A stretch of 64,000 nt of DNA, taken from contig OW240917.1 in assembly GCA_933207985.1 (NCBI GenBank), positions 107,568,486-107,632,485 of the forward strand, written 5' to 3'. Position 1 is the first letter of the stretch; the number at the start of each line of letters is the position of its first letter. This DNA is from Pelobates cultripes. Taxonomy: Eukaryota; Chordata; Amphibia; Anura; Pelobatidae. Below, piece after piece: positions 45,960 through 58,339 of the stretch. The position numbers and the translations under genes were made by a program. The notes under the pieces are model-generated. The model saw only the letters and a list, made by a program, of their open reading frames with translations, was not told where the DNA came from and searched no databases.

Positions 45960-47755
45960 CTGTAAACAAAATATAAGTCAATTAAAACGAAGAAAAAAAA
46001 ATATATAAGATTTCAACAATATATATATATATAATAAGAATTGGTTGAAATCTATAGGATATGTTCTCTATTTTTTTACAATAAAACGTTACCTATTAAT
46101 TTTTCAAGAAAGCTGGGTATTAAACAAATCTTATTGAGGTTGCATCGAGCCTGTGAGTAATCAGTTAAACAAATAATATTTCTAAACACTACGAACTACT
46201 ACGTAATATCATAACAATTATTTTTTCACGAAAACAAACGGCAACATAAATGAAGTTATCACAGACACACACGTACGCACACACAGAGAAAATAAGTGCT
46301 AAATAAATAAATAAATAGAAAATACCAGCTTCCTGATAAAAATAACAAGAAATCTCAGTTAACTTTGTGTCTGTGTCTAGTCTTTATTAAAATCCTTTCA
46401 GTGTATGATTAATGCATTTGTATAGGGCTTTCTAAGAAAATCTAATTATTGCACACAGGACTGTCCAGTTTGTATGAATAATAGTTCAAAAATAATTGGG
46501 CCAAAAAGCACAATAAAAAGTTGACAGAAAACAATAATTTTTTTCTAGGCAATTATACCCAATGAATTTTAAACTCCATGTAGCTTACACTGCAATTTTC
46601 TCCCTTTTGAATTAGTATATTGTTGCAACTGACAAATTAGACTTTTAGTTGCATATATTAGAACTCTTTAATAGACAAAAGGTGGCTACTGGCTAGTAAA
46701 ACTATAAAACAAATAATAGTAAGTGAATTAAAATGGCATGTGAGTATATTTAATGTAGCAGCAACATAATTAGTGTGATAACCAAAAAACATTGACTAAA
46801 AAGGTGACTAGTACATCGGAGTTGGCACTCAAAAGAAAAAGGGATATGTGTAAAATAGTGTGGGTGTTGCAACCACGAAAGGTATGTCCCTATGTTTGCA
46901 GCCGTATTTGTGTGGCTTTGTCAGGTTTCCTTTATCACTTTGACAACACAGCTATCTGTGTCATGTGTGTACAGACACTCCTAGTGTGTCATGTGCTTAT
47001 ATACACACACCCTTTGCACCCCCTTCACAACCAATAGGTAATGGTACATATGCTAAAGACAGACTTATTTTATCTTCTTTTCTTTTTGGACAGATGGAGG
47101 TCTGTTTGAAAGGACGGAGAGCCTTAGTTTGGGATAAAATGTGTGTCAACATATGCTAAGTAATTAGAGATGCAAGGGGAAAATTAAATTATGCTCGAAG
47201 ATTATTGCTCCATATTATTGGCTAAATGTATCCACATTTATGTGAATGAGTGTGTTCATATTCTTTATATTTATTACCGGGTCCCACAAACTAATGTTCT
47301 TAAACAATTAAATTAGCATTGTTAGGAATAAGTAACCAATAACGAGTAGCTCAGATCACAAACATGCAAATCACATACTGCAGTAACATGTAACATAGTT
47401 CATGAACATATTTAAATTTAAGTAAAACATTATGCATTTTCTAACAGCAAAAATGTTTTCCACTGTTAAAACTAACTGTAAAAACTGTCAAGTGATTCAA
47501 TTAAAATATTAAACAGAGATGCTTTCAAATTCATTGCTAGTAAAACCATATCAGAAATTTTAAATTCAAGTGTAAATTAAGCTATCCAAAAATAGCAACA
47601 TAGTGAAAAAAGAGCCTCATAAAATGTCTTGCCCTAATTTATGTAGGTATATCAGTTTACTGTATGTAAAGTATGTACTTGTTACAATACACTCATTTGA
47701 TAAAGAGCACCAGAGTCCCAGCCAGTCTAACTGCTTTGTGCAAAGGTAATGTGTG
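45960..47755. other. PDGFC intron 3, no element recognised
   Basis: AT-rich intron on the 5' side of exon 4. The short frames at 46792-47159 show no domain or splice-bounded homology. Confidence 0.45.
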
Positions 47756-48995
47756 TTCTAGTTTAGTTGGGCCACACGATGAGGGGGCCCATTAGATGCC
47801 ACCCAATGGCAATGTATTTTCGGGGGCCTGGACAGTGCTGCGGCGCTTTAAAAGTGCGACCGGGCCCCCCTATGATGATGTCACAATGCTGGGAGGAGGT
47901 CACTGCCTCCTAGCATTCACCGAGCGCTGTGCGGGAGAAGAAGGAGAGGAGGTAGGAGGGAGTCAGAGCTCACATTCATCAGCATGAGGTAACCACTGGA
48001 CCCCTGGTGAGTCACCATCCTGCACCTAAAAGGTAGGGCACAGGAGGGTGACTAAAAAAAATAATTTTTTTTGCATGTTTGTATATGTACCTGTTTGCTT
48101 GTATGTATGTCTGTGTATCTGTTTTTGTGTGTTTGTGTATCTGTACGTGTGTCTGTATGTGTATCTGCATGTGTGTCCATTTGTGTATCTGTATGTCTTT
48201 CTGTGTGTCCGTATGTGTATCTGTGTATCCGTATGCCTATATGTGTGTCTGTATGTGTATCTGTGTCTGTATGTGCATCTGTGTGTCCGTATGCCTTTCT
48301 GTGTCTCTGTATCTGTTTGTACGTGTGTAACTGTGTGTCTGTATGCATATCTGTTTGTCTGTATGTGTATATGTGTGTTTGTCTGTACATCTGTGCGTGT
48401 AAATGTTTGTCTGAATGTGTGTCAGTGTGTGTCATTCTGTGTGTCTGTGTATCTGCATGTGTGTCGGTGTGTGTGTCTGTGTATCTGCATGTGTGTTAGT
48501 GTGTCAGTGTGTGTATCTGTATATGCATGTGTGTTTGTGTATCTGCATGTGGGTCCATGTATGTATGTGAATGTTATTGTGTGTAGCTGCATGTTTGTCA
48601 GTGTATTTGTCTGTTTATCTGTATGTGTGCTAGTGTGTATGTTTATCTGCATGTTTGTCAGTGAGTGTATCTGTGCATCTGTGTATCTGGATGTGTGTAA
48701 AGGTGTATCTTCATGTGTGTCTGTGTATGCACTTATGTGTATGTGTACTGTCTTTGTATGTCTGTACCTGTGTATGTGTGTATCTCTATGTATGTCAGTG
48801 TCTGCATCTGTATGTGTGTCAGTGTGTGTATTTTGACTCAGTAAAAATGAGTGTGGCTATGTGTGTGTTTACTTGTTTTTTTGTTTTTTTGTGTGGGGCT
48901 GGAGTGCGTGATTGCATGCTAGGCCCAAGGGGTCTAAGCAAATGCCTGCCCAGGGTCCAAATAGTATTAAAGACAGCCCTGCTGGTAAGATTATA
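47756..48995. repeat. probable hAT-type element remnant carrying a TG minisatellite
   Basis: The right end reads ccagggtccaaatagtattaaagacagccctg, a hAT-like terminus when inverted (cagggctgtctttaat). The left part (about 47765-48050) is GC-rich, with gggccc and gctgggaggagg segments as in related elements. I could not find a clear left terminus or an 8-bp duplication, so the boundaries are approximate. Confidence 0.45.
48060..48835. repeat. TG-rich minisatellite (tgtatctgtgtg units)
   Basis: About 775 bp of degenerate tgt/atct/gtgtg units with no precise long period. It produces long cysteine/valine-rich frames on the plus strand and threonine/histidine-rich frames on the minus strand. These are not proteins. 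Confidence 0.92.
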
Positions 48996-49469
48996 TAGAG
49001 CTGTATTACTGGAACAAAAAGAGAAAGCAGCTGGGAGGGATGAAAGGGCAAAAGGGGGCACTTATGATGTGAGACTATAATTGTAAAAAACACAAACGCT
49101 AAGCATTGCTTACTGAAACACAAATTAGACATTGTACGGATGTCTGGAGATGCTTCACTTATTTACTTTTAAGCCAATAGGATGATTAGAAGATTATTTG
49201 AATAATGCAAACCACTTATCAACAGTCTTATATCGCACATTATACATTATACCTTTCTGGTTTTAGTATACACAAAATACTATAAAATTGTTGTTTTTTT
49301 TTAAACCGAACAATGTAGTTTGATACATTATTCATTTTTTCTGTTTGTATAACATTGTCCACCTGACAGCAAGCCAGGTCAACATTAATTCGGAGTAGGG
49401 CAGAAGCTCTTAAATTAAAACCCACAACAACTATTAATATGCATAGGACACCACAAAGACTTGCTTTGT

Positions 49470-50115
49470 TAAGTTTAAAGCTCTATTTCCGATGGGCAGT
49501 GTTTCTTCCAGTTAGCATTAAGAATTCTAGAAATGTTGTACACAGCACACAAAGTACAGTGGCATGCGATGTCCGTCAATATGCTTCCAGCCGTGAGCCA
49601 CTGTGAAAACAATACATTCTTTGAAACAGATACATTTGGACACTGTCCAGGAGCTGTAGTTAGGTCAGAATGATGAACAAGACTAAAACTACTGTGTTTT
49701 TTTACCTCATGCTGAGTAATGTGTAGTAGGGCTTGCTGGCTTGCCAAACAAATGTCTAGGATTGTATTTTGTTTTACATTGCTTTTTATTAGGGTTGCAA
49801 GAGGTACAGCAATACTTTGTAAGAAGTAAACCATTGTCAATAAAATTGCATTCAATTGTACACTCCACAGTGTTTGTCAAAAGGTATTTCACACTGAGAC
49901 ACAGGCCTATTCATTGCTCTCCAAAGCAGCCAGGACATTTTGACAGCATCTTCTGCTAAGCGTCCGGCTCTGTTATATTTCATTACAAGAGAAGTTTTCA
50001 TCATTATTCATAGATGGGACAAATTGCTCCTTTTTTTGCATAAAATCTTTAAAGCTTTCGGCAATTATCATGTGAGTTTTGAAGTCAAAAGTGATAGCTA
50101 TGGTTGGATTATTTA
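49470..50115. other. low-repeat stretch, possible conserved non-coding element
   Basis: Unlike its surroundings, this 650-bp stretch lacks recognisable repeats and contains homeodomain-like cores such as caattatcatg and attattcat. No splice-bounded coding exon matching PDGFC exon 3 was found. The 126-codon minus-strand frame at 49475-49855 has no domain I recognise. Conservation is a guess from texture only. Confidence 0.2.
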
Positions 50116-50122
50116 TCCTTAA

Positions 50123-51784
50123 ACATTATATAATTTATTGTACCATGCCTATTATTCAGTAATTGTCATAGTGCAAAGGTGAATGACTTGACAGCTCTTC
50201 TTAAATAAATTGTATTAATTATCTTGTTTGCTAAGAGAAATTATGTTTAACTCTTAAAAGCAAACCGCTTTACAAGATACGTATTGGATTTCATACTAAC
50301 TGATCTCTAAAATAAAATCTGTGGTTTATATATTTTAATAACCCTGTTTACTATGGCAATTATTTTCTGAATACTTACTTATTATTACTTTTCAATAAAA
50401 GCTTATGAATCCATCTACACTATCAATCACCAATACAGATAGTGAACATTGATTCTGTTTTATCCCTGCACACTTAATATGTTCAATGATATGAAGGGAC
50501 AGAGCTTATACTGATTGATAGAGGGTATCAAGTAGGGGACACTCAGTTCCAGAATAGTAGTTAAGACCGCTGTTTGTATTTGTGTAATATTTTTATTCTA
50601 TTTCAGACCGTATTTGCTAAATGAAGGGAATAAGTAAACATAACCTGAAAAATCCTGAAAAGTGTCATTTTTTTAAATTCATGGAATTCAAAACTGATAT
50701 TCCAAATGTTTCACATTATGATAATAACCTTAATGAAGTCCGTTGGAATATAAAACTTTGGCATGTAAATGTCTCTTGGTGACTTTACATGGATTACAAG
50801 TCCAAAACACAAGAACACTAGCTGCATGAGGATCTTAATACAACAGGAGTAACATAAGATTATGGCAGAAGACCAGAAGCCAAATTGTGTCCTTTTTGGC
50901 AAGAATTATAAATTGAAAAGTAGTTAAAAAGTAACATATATTTTTCACTGACCTCAATAACACAACACAAGATTTATTAAGTTGAGATAAAGTATGATAT
51001 GCAATGAGTAATGAATGCTAGATATTGCCTTCAATTAAAATAAAAATAAATCATAACAAGATGAAATTAACGACAGTGTTCACCAGTTCAGATATTTAGA
51101 AAAGAAATACAATCTGTAGACTATAACATTTACCAGCTTTTAGGGTAGATGGAGTTGAAGGTATAATTAAAAGATGTATGCTTTTTATCAAAATGTTCAA
51201 ATATCATATCGTAATTACATGTACATAATTATGAACAAAAAGTACTTGCAACAAGTATAACAGTACAAAATGGACCATATCAATTTGTTACACATTTGAA
51301 ATTACACTGTGTGGCTTTCCTAGGGTCCATTGTGTGAAATAACTTTCACATGGTTTCTGGCTATGATCAGTAGAGGGATTTATTGCCAATATGACTCTCC
51401 AATACAAATATAGCACTTTAACAGATAGTATTAGTGTGTATTATGGTGTACCCTTCATTAATAATGGTAAATAAGAATTGTAAATACAACCAGGTCATAC
51501 TATTTGAAGTAAGAAAGCCATTATTAAATTGAGTTTAGTTGGTTTATGACGCAGAAATTAGAGTTTGGAAGCAATATAATTTGGTGTCAGACCATGAAAG
51601 GCAAAGAGTAAAATGCACATTATGATTCTATTTTGCTGCTTGTCTTTTTGCCTGAAAGGAGTCCTCCATCGAAGGCAATAATGTGTATCTTAAAGACACT
51701 GATAGAAGAGATCTTACTTCTGAGACTTTAGGCAAAGAAGGTCCCAAGATAACTATGAATGGTTTTTGAGAGATTCTGGAATAC
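50123..51784. other. PDGFC intron 3, nothing recognised
   Basis: AT-rich sequence without exon, RNA gene or repeat terminus that I can support. Confidence 0.45.
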
Positions 51785-51792
51785 TTCTAGAT

Positions 51793-51961
51793 CAGGGGTT
51801 CTCAACCCAGTCCTCAAGAACACCCTACCAGTCCAGGATTTAGGGATTACCTGGGTGTGTCTCAGGTGTTTAGAAAAAGAAAAAAACACCTTAGACACAC
51901 CCAGGCAATCCCTAAATCGTGGACTGGTAGGGGTCCTTGAGGACTGGGTTGAGAACCCCTG
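51793..51961. mobile_element. 169-bp hAT-type hairpin MITE
   Basis: Terminal inverted repeats CAGGGGTTCTCAACCCAGTC... extend over nearly the full length with only a short asymmetric loop around tttagaaaaagaaaaaaa. A perfect 8-bp target duplication, ttctagat, flanks it (51785-51792 and 51962-51969). Length, ends and duplication size define a hAT-type miniature element. Confidence 0.95.
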
Positions 51962-51969
51962 TTCTAGAT

Positions 51970-52895
51970 GAAGTCTAATGAGCTGCAAACATGACAGGCT
52001 ATATTCCAGGAAAGGTGGGGTGGAGGGTAATCTCTGTCTTGGCCATACCTTCAGCACAGGCCAGGTTGTGAGCAGTGTGAAACCATCATTCAATGTTAAA
52101 TGGCTCAAAAATAGTTTAAAAGGGCTCTTCCCGTCCCCCTTGTCCTCCCCCCCCCCACACACAAAAGATTATTTCATAAAGATCTCACATTAACTGTGTT
52201 CCAATTTCACTAGTACTCCAATCCATTCAAAAGATATACAAAGGTACTACTTTGTCTCAAATATTTTCCTATGCCTGACAAGCCTGACAGAAGGGGGAGT
52301 TAAATGCTAACTGAACAAGTGCAAATTACAGAGCTACTATATTTAGAAATTTCAAATTATAAAATAAAAGGCATAATATTAATTTTAGATTCATTTGTTT
52401 TTATACTTCTTTGACTTTTCATAAAAATGGCTTTGTAGCCTTTTATTCTCAACGTTCAAGAGAAGATACGTCAGAGAACATTTTTATTAATAATAGCTGA
52501 ACTTGCAGTTTTGTACTGCTCTGTGTGGGATGTCGTTACTCTGTTGTACCTCCAATCTGCTTTGGTGAGTGAATTATTTTGCATTTTTTTCTCTCTTATT
52601 GGACCTGATATATAAGGTGAATGGAGCATTGTGTATCCCTGCTTTTGCTTTATTCAGTGTGCTGACAACAATAGAAATAGAAGGGACACTCCAAACTCAG
52701 TTCTCCAAAACAGTTTAGCTTGTTAAAAAGCTTTATTGCATTTTAATTCAAACTGGAGATTGTATCCTCTTTTTTTATTTTCATTTTCCAAAAAGTGTGG
52801 CACTTTTTAAAAAGTAAACTTCCTACACTCCTCTGGCTTTCAAGCAGATAATGGGTGCTGTTACTTCCTGGTTTGGTTAGCTCAGTGGAGCTAAA
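51970..52895. other. PDGFC intron 3, nothing recognised
   Basis: No exon or full repeat. A partial TTAA-type sequence (gggacactccaaactcag) occurs near 52683, but no second end was found. Confidence 0.4.
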
Positions 52896-53399
52896 CTTAA
52901 AGGACCACTATAGGCACCCAGACCACTTCAGCTTAATGAAGTGGTCTGGGTGCCTGGTCCAGCTAGGGTTAACCCTTTTTATTATAAACATAGCAGTTTC
53001 AGAGAAACTGCTATGTTTATAAATAGGTTAATCCAGCCTCTAAAGCCTCTAGTGGCTGTCTCATTGACAGCCGCTAGAGGCGTTTGCGTGCTTCTCACTG
53101 TGAAAATCACAGTGAGAAGACGCAAGCGTCCATAGGAAAGCATTATGAATGCTTTCCTACGAGACTGGCTGAATGCGTGCACAGCTCCTGCCGCGCATGC
53201 GCGTTCAGCCGAAAAGGAGGAGAGGAGGTGGAGAGAAGGAGGAGAGCTCCCCGCCCGGCGCTGGAGAAAGAGGTAAGTTTAACCCCTTCCTCTCCCCAGA
53301 GCCCGGCGGGAGGGGGTCCCTGAGGGTGGGGGCACCCACAGGGCACTATAGTGCCAGGAAATCGAGTATGTTTTCCTGGCACTATAGTGGTCCTTTAAG
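52896..53399. mobile_element. complete TTAA-flanked non-autonomous element (about 500 bp)
   Basis: Left end c-ttaa|aggaccactatag and right end ctatagtggtcct|ttaa-g are perfect 13-bp inverted repeats bounded by TTAA. Subterminal hairpins follow (agaccacttcagcttaatgaagtggtct at the left, gccaggaaa...ttttcctggc at the right). The interior is GC-rich, with a gagaaga/tcttctc-type hairpin and an A/G-rich segment. TTAA edges match the target choice of piggyBac-type transposases (inference). It has no coding capacity. Confidence 0.88.
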
Positions 53400-54838
53400 A
53401 GGCAGAAATTGCTCAGAGAATCTGCCTTGAAAATACTACTCATTGAGCTGCAGGGGAGTCTGTGATTGAACAGTCTTAGAAAGTCTTGGATGGCTTAGAA
53501 GGGGAGGGCTTGCAAATAATTCAGACAAGAGATTTGCTGATTTTGCAAGGTGTTTTTAGATATTCTTCCAATCTGTATAAAGGGAGTGTGCATTTAAGGA
53601 CAATAAACATTCAAATGAATGGTATTTTAATGACAAATGCAAAATTATTATAAGCTTCCTATTACATCTGCATGTAAAGTCACTTTTAGAAAATTGCTAT
53701 TTCTATAGAGACACAATAGAATGTTTAGTGATAAGATCTTCTAGATCTTAGATATCATAAGAAGTTCTATAGATAGACCATTCACCAACACTTAAATGCG
53801 ATGATATCAGTGAAAAGAAGCAGAGGCATGACTGCAAAACAAATTATTCTAGAAGAGAAAAATAATGAAAAAACTGAATAATGTAAGGAATACATTTGCC
53901 ATTTACCACGATTAGTGCAGTCCAGTCAGACTACATATCTAATATTTGTTCATAGGAAAGGCAAATAAATTTACTTATAAAAAGTCAATTAGTTATGATT
54001 TTTCTAACAGTATATGAGTAACACTTTCTTCAGCAACCTCAACATTTATTTAAATATTACAAGATGCAGACTACCCGTAAAAACGTCATATAATGTTACA
54101 TGGCAGTTTTATATTTCACAAAGCATGTCAATATTATACATTTTATTTTGATGTAAAATTCCAGCCTACTTAATCAATTATATTCTGATTTTTGGGATAC
54201 TTTTTTATTTGATCATTTATTTTATTTCTTAGTAACAGCTGAAAAATATTATGAAATATACACCATAAAGGATCGTTTTTTTTATTTTTTATTTCCTTTT
54301 ATTTGTCAAATTCAAGTAGATTTCATAAGTAAGTAGCTTCATGTCCCAGATAAGGTTTTCTAATATTGAAATGAAAAATGTTGGTCAAGCACAGCAAATG
54401 GTACCACTATCCCTTGTGTAAACTTATCTCATTGCATAGGTGTATCAAATCTCATTCATTCCGTGTCAAACCTTTATGCAGAGAATGTGTATTTTATGAA
54501 GCTTAAGAAGCAGACAAGGCATGCAGACTAATATGTCTGCCAGGAACAACTGACAGTAGACTCTACAAAGGCACAAGCCTGCCCTGGAACAATTTAAATG
54601 CTTTGGTTATGTTTTATTTTTTCTACATTACTCATTGCCAAAATGTGTTTTTAAAGTCAAAAAAATATGGAAAGCAAGAAAAAAAAACGCATTGTAAAAA
54701 ATAATCATAAAAACACCTAATGTATATAGGTAATATATTTAACTGCTCATATATTAACCAACAGTGAGATATATTTTTAAATAAAATGCTATAACTTTTA
54801 GCTTAATTTTTGCTTGCAAAAAAACTATTTCACAACAT
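53400..54838. other. PDGFC intron 3, nothing recognised
   Basis: AT-rich sequence without an exon or element that I can support. Confidence 0.45.
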
Positions 54839-54839
54839 A

Positions 54840-54882
<43 letters not shown>
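54839..54882. repeat. TA dinucleotide array
   Basis: A near-perfect (ta)n tract of about 44 bp directly adjoining the LTR-like sequence that begins tgtgacgg. Confidence 0.9.
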
Positions 54883-54885
<3 letters not shown>

Positions 54886-55690
54886 GACGGACCTCCTGGC
54901 ACCCCGACCGGGTACCTCCGTCAATCACTGCTTCCTAGTACTTGCGAGTACCATAAGCACTGCACTGGAGCACCATAACCACCGCAGACCCCACGAACCG
55001 CCTCAGCTTGGTTGAGGTTTTGCCGTCTTCCACCCACTCTGGACCAAGACCAGGATCCAGCTTCCAGTAGGTAGACCTCTCTTAGTCCAGAGAGCAGGAA
55101 CAGGAACAGCTCTTACAAGAGCTTAGTGATTATACTCTGGGGAGTATAGTGATTATAACAATCCACAGAGTGTAGGTAGTTCTCCAATCACCCAAACAGG
55201 TGCCAAAACTTCATGAAGGGTAGAACAAGTCTGAGGCTTTATTGGTACAGGTTGGTTTATGTACAATTCCTCAGGCCAGAGGCACACTCTCTGGACCTGA
55301 TGGAACACAGGCACACAAAGGACACAAACCAATCAGAACAAACATACAGTCTGTGACACGCCTATGTACAGCACACAATCCCTCCCCTCTGCTTGGGAGA
55401 TAATTGAGTCCTGTAAGTAACTCAATTATCTCCAGGCAGAAAAACCACATTTTTACAAAGTTCAGAAAGTACCCCAAAACATAACATATCCCCACAAATG
55501 TTACATCCCCAGATAGCCCTGAACAACATATCCAAAATCACCAAGATCAGAGCAGGGGTTCAATAGTTTCATTGAAGTCTCTTTTTGACCGGCTGCAAGT
55601 ATGGCTTCATGCACAAAACAGTTCGAGGGAATTAGGCCAGCGGTCGGTCTCTCTTTGTGGAGTACAAAAGTACTTACATTACATGAATAG
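54883..55690. repeat. possible solo LTR or LTR fragment
   Basis: Starts TGTGACGGACCTCC after the TA array. The minus strand contains an AATAAA (cctgtaccaataaagcctca, near 55240), which would fit a minus-strand LTR. I could not find the opposite end or a target duplication. No open frame of interest. Confidence 0.35.
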
Positions 55691-55799
55691 AGCCTTTTAA
55701 AGTGTATTGGGCAAGGTATATTGCAGGGCCCATGGTCATAGCCCAGGTGCTAAACTTCAGCATGTAATCATACAACAAAAGGAGAGAGCACACAGGTCC

Positions 55800-56090
55800 T
55801 TATTTTGAATTTTAGCATGGCTTTATTGCAGCAGACTCATGCAACGCACAAACAAATTAACGTTTCAGTTCCTCAGTAGGACTTTTTGATTAAAAGATCC
55901 TTTAAGTCCTGCAAGTTACGAGGTGGAGCCTCATGGATCGGATTTGTTGTTCCAGCACATCCCACAGATGCTCAATCAGAATGTGATCTTGGGAATTTGG
56001 AGGCCAAGGCAACACCTAGGACTCTTTATCATGTTCCTCAAACAGTCTGAGCTTCATCCTAGGCTCTACAGTCCTTAAACAGATTTATTT
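55800..56090 (-). pseudogene. Tc1/mariner transposase fragment, antisense
   Basis: On the minus strand the stretch 56040-55910 resembles the end of a Tc1-type transposase: WPPNSQDH (normally WPPNSPDLNP) followed by IEHLWDVLEQQIRSM. Only this C-terminal part survives, in broken frame. Confidence 0.75.
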
Positions 56091-56094
56091 GGAG

Positions 56095-56840
56095 GGTTGC
56101 CAGGAGAAAGCCTCTTCTTGCTAAAAGGTCATGGCAGCATGACTATAGGTTTGCAAAATTGCATCTGAACAAACCACAAGACTTCTGAAACAACGTCCTT
56201 TGGACAGACAAGACCAAAGTGGAGATATTTGGCCATAATGCACACCACCAGGTTTGGCAAAAAAAAAAAAACAGCATATCAGCACAAACGCCTCATACAA
56301 ACTGCCAGGCATAGTGGTGGAGTGGTGATGATTTGGGATTGTTTTGCAGCCACAGGACCTAGGAACCTTGCAGTCACTGGGTCGAGCATGAACTCCACTG
56401 TATACCAAAGTATTCTAGAGTCAAATGTGAGGCCATCTCTCCAATGGCTAAGCTTGGCCAAAATTGGGTCATGCAACAGGACAAGATCCCAAGAACACCA
56501 GTAAATCTATATCAGAATGGCTGAAAAATAAAAGAATCAAGGTGTTGCAATGGCCAAGTCAAAGTCCAGATCTCAACTCTGTGGTGGGACTTTGAGAGAG
56601 CAGTGCATAAACAAATGCCATCAAACCTCAATGAACTGAAGCAGCGCTGTAAATAAGAGTGGGCCAAAATTCCACCACAACAACATGAGAGACTGATAAA
56701 TTCATACAGAAAATGATTACTTCAGGTTATTGCTGCTAAAGGTGGTTTTACAAGCTATTGAATCATAGGGTCTACTTAGTTTTTCACACATGACTTCTCA
56801 ATTTTGGCTTTATTTTTGTTAAATAAATCATGACATGGTG
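56095..56840 (+). pseudogene. Tc1/mariner transposase fragment, sense
   Basis: A frame at about 56190-56500 reads VEIFGHNAHHQVWQ, then HSGGVVMIWDCFAATGPRNL, the catalytic-core region of Tc1-type transposases. After a frameshift near 56465 it continues [14 protein letters not shown] near 56545-56580, where the usual PDLNPIE is damaged. An A-run frameshift (56261-56272) and several stops inactivate it. The 3' tail ends near 56840. It is a different element from the antisense piece just upstream. Confidence 0.85.
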
Positions 56841-56861
56841 TAATATGTCATGTGTTGTTGT

Positions 56862-56908
56862 TGTTATTATTATTATTATTGGTATTTATATAGCGCTAAC
56901 TTATTTAC
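56862..56908 (-). repeat. L2-type LINE tail, antisense
   Basis: ttgttgttattattattattattggtatttatatagcgct is the inverse of the agcgctatataaata-(ata)n tail that ends L2-like LINEs. The upstream body was not recognised. Confidence 0.5.
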
Positions 56909-57552
56909 CTACTTTTATGACCTGCTAAGGAACAGATGATTGTTCTCGTGTCCTGATTTATAAAACCATAGAATCCAAAGAGGGTGCACGTTATTTTTCC
57001 TAGGACTGTATGCAGTCTTGTGATAACCATCTTACCCATATTTTGTGCCTCATGTACTTTATTAATCCATTAGCACTCTGTCAAAACTATAGGTCACTTA
57101 TTCCTTATAATTCTTCACAAAGTCACTTCTGCTTTTGGCACTATAGGATTCCAACTACCTCTTACAATGCTCTGTACAATTCTTGTTTGGCTCACACGAT
57201 ACACTTCAGTTCAAATTATTTTTTCTCTGTCTCCTGTTCTGGGATTTCATCATAATCTCTTTCACTCTCTGTTGGCATCCTACAAAGATCAGATTTTGGC
57301 CCTATATTATTTTCTTTTTATTAAAGTCATCTTGGCAACTCTGGTACCTTATTTGGATTCCAGTATCACAAAGACTTCAGCAAACCTTGTGCTAATGGCA
57401 TAATATATATATGCATTTGTAAAGTATATACATTATATTAGCCACACATACAGTGTCAACAAACAATGGCAAAGGCAATTTATTTTAAAGTGTAAGTCAT
57501 GCCATTGTACAGAACACTGGTGAGACCTCACTTGGAGTATTGTACGCAGTAC

Positions 57553-58302
57553 CAGGGGCGTATTAGCCGTGAGGCAAACAAGGCATTTGCCTTGGGCGGC
57601 ATTTTTCAGGGGGCGGCAAAAAACGCCGCCCCCAAATGCCCAGGGCAAATGCCTAGTTAGCCTTGTGGCTAACAGACATGCAGGGCTGGCGGGCGGCGCT
57701 GGCTGATGGTCGGGCGGGCGGCTGGCGAGGGAGAACTTCCTCTGAGCTCTCTGCTCAGCTCCCTCGCGCCGCTGAGTGAGGCTGGGAGCCGGGTTGATGA
57801 TGTCATATTCCGGCTCCCAGCCTCACTCTGCGGCGCGCGAGGTAGCTGAGCAGACCGCTCAGAGGAAGAGCTCCCTCGCCAGCTGCCCGCCCATCAGCCC
57901 GACCGGCAGCCACTGGACCACCAGGGAGAGAGAGGAACCACCCCCCCCGCACTCCCAAAGGTAAAGAGGCTGTGGGGGTAAATTTAAAAAAGTGTCTGTG
58001 TGTGTGTTTGTGTCTGACTGTGTGTGTGTCTGTCTGTGTGTGTGTGTGTCTGACTGTGTGTGTATGTGTCTGACTGTGTGTGTGTGTCTGACTGTGTGTG
58101 TATGTGTCTGACTGTGTGTGTGTGTGTGTGTGTGTGTGTCTGTCTGTGTGTGTTTGTGTCTGACTGTGTGTGTGTGTGTTTGTGTCTGACTGTGTGTGTG
58201 TTTGTGTCTGACTGTGTGTGTCTGTGTGTGTGTGTCTGACTGTGTGTGTGTGTTTGTGTCTGACTGTGTGTTTGTGTCTGACTGTGTGTGTGTCTGACTG
58301 TT

Positions 58303-58339
<37 letters not shown>

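Noticed and set aside
48048..48836. 262-codon cysteine/valine-rich frame suggesting a cysteine-rich secreted protein
   Set aside because: It is the TG-rich minisatellite. Overlapping frames of similar length occur on both strands, which coding sequence would not give.
49475..49855. 126-codon frame as PDGFC exon 3
   Set aside because: It lacks CUB-domain residues expected near the end of that domain and has no matching splice phase.
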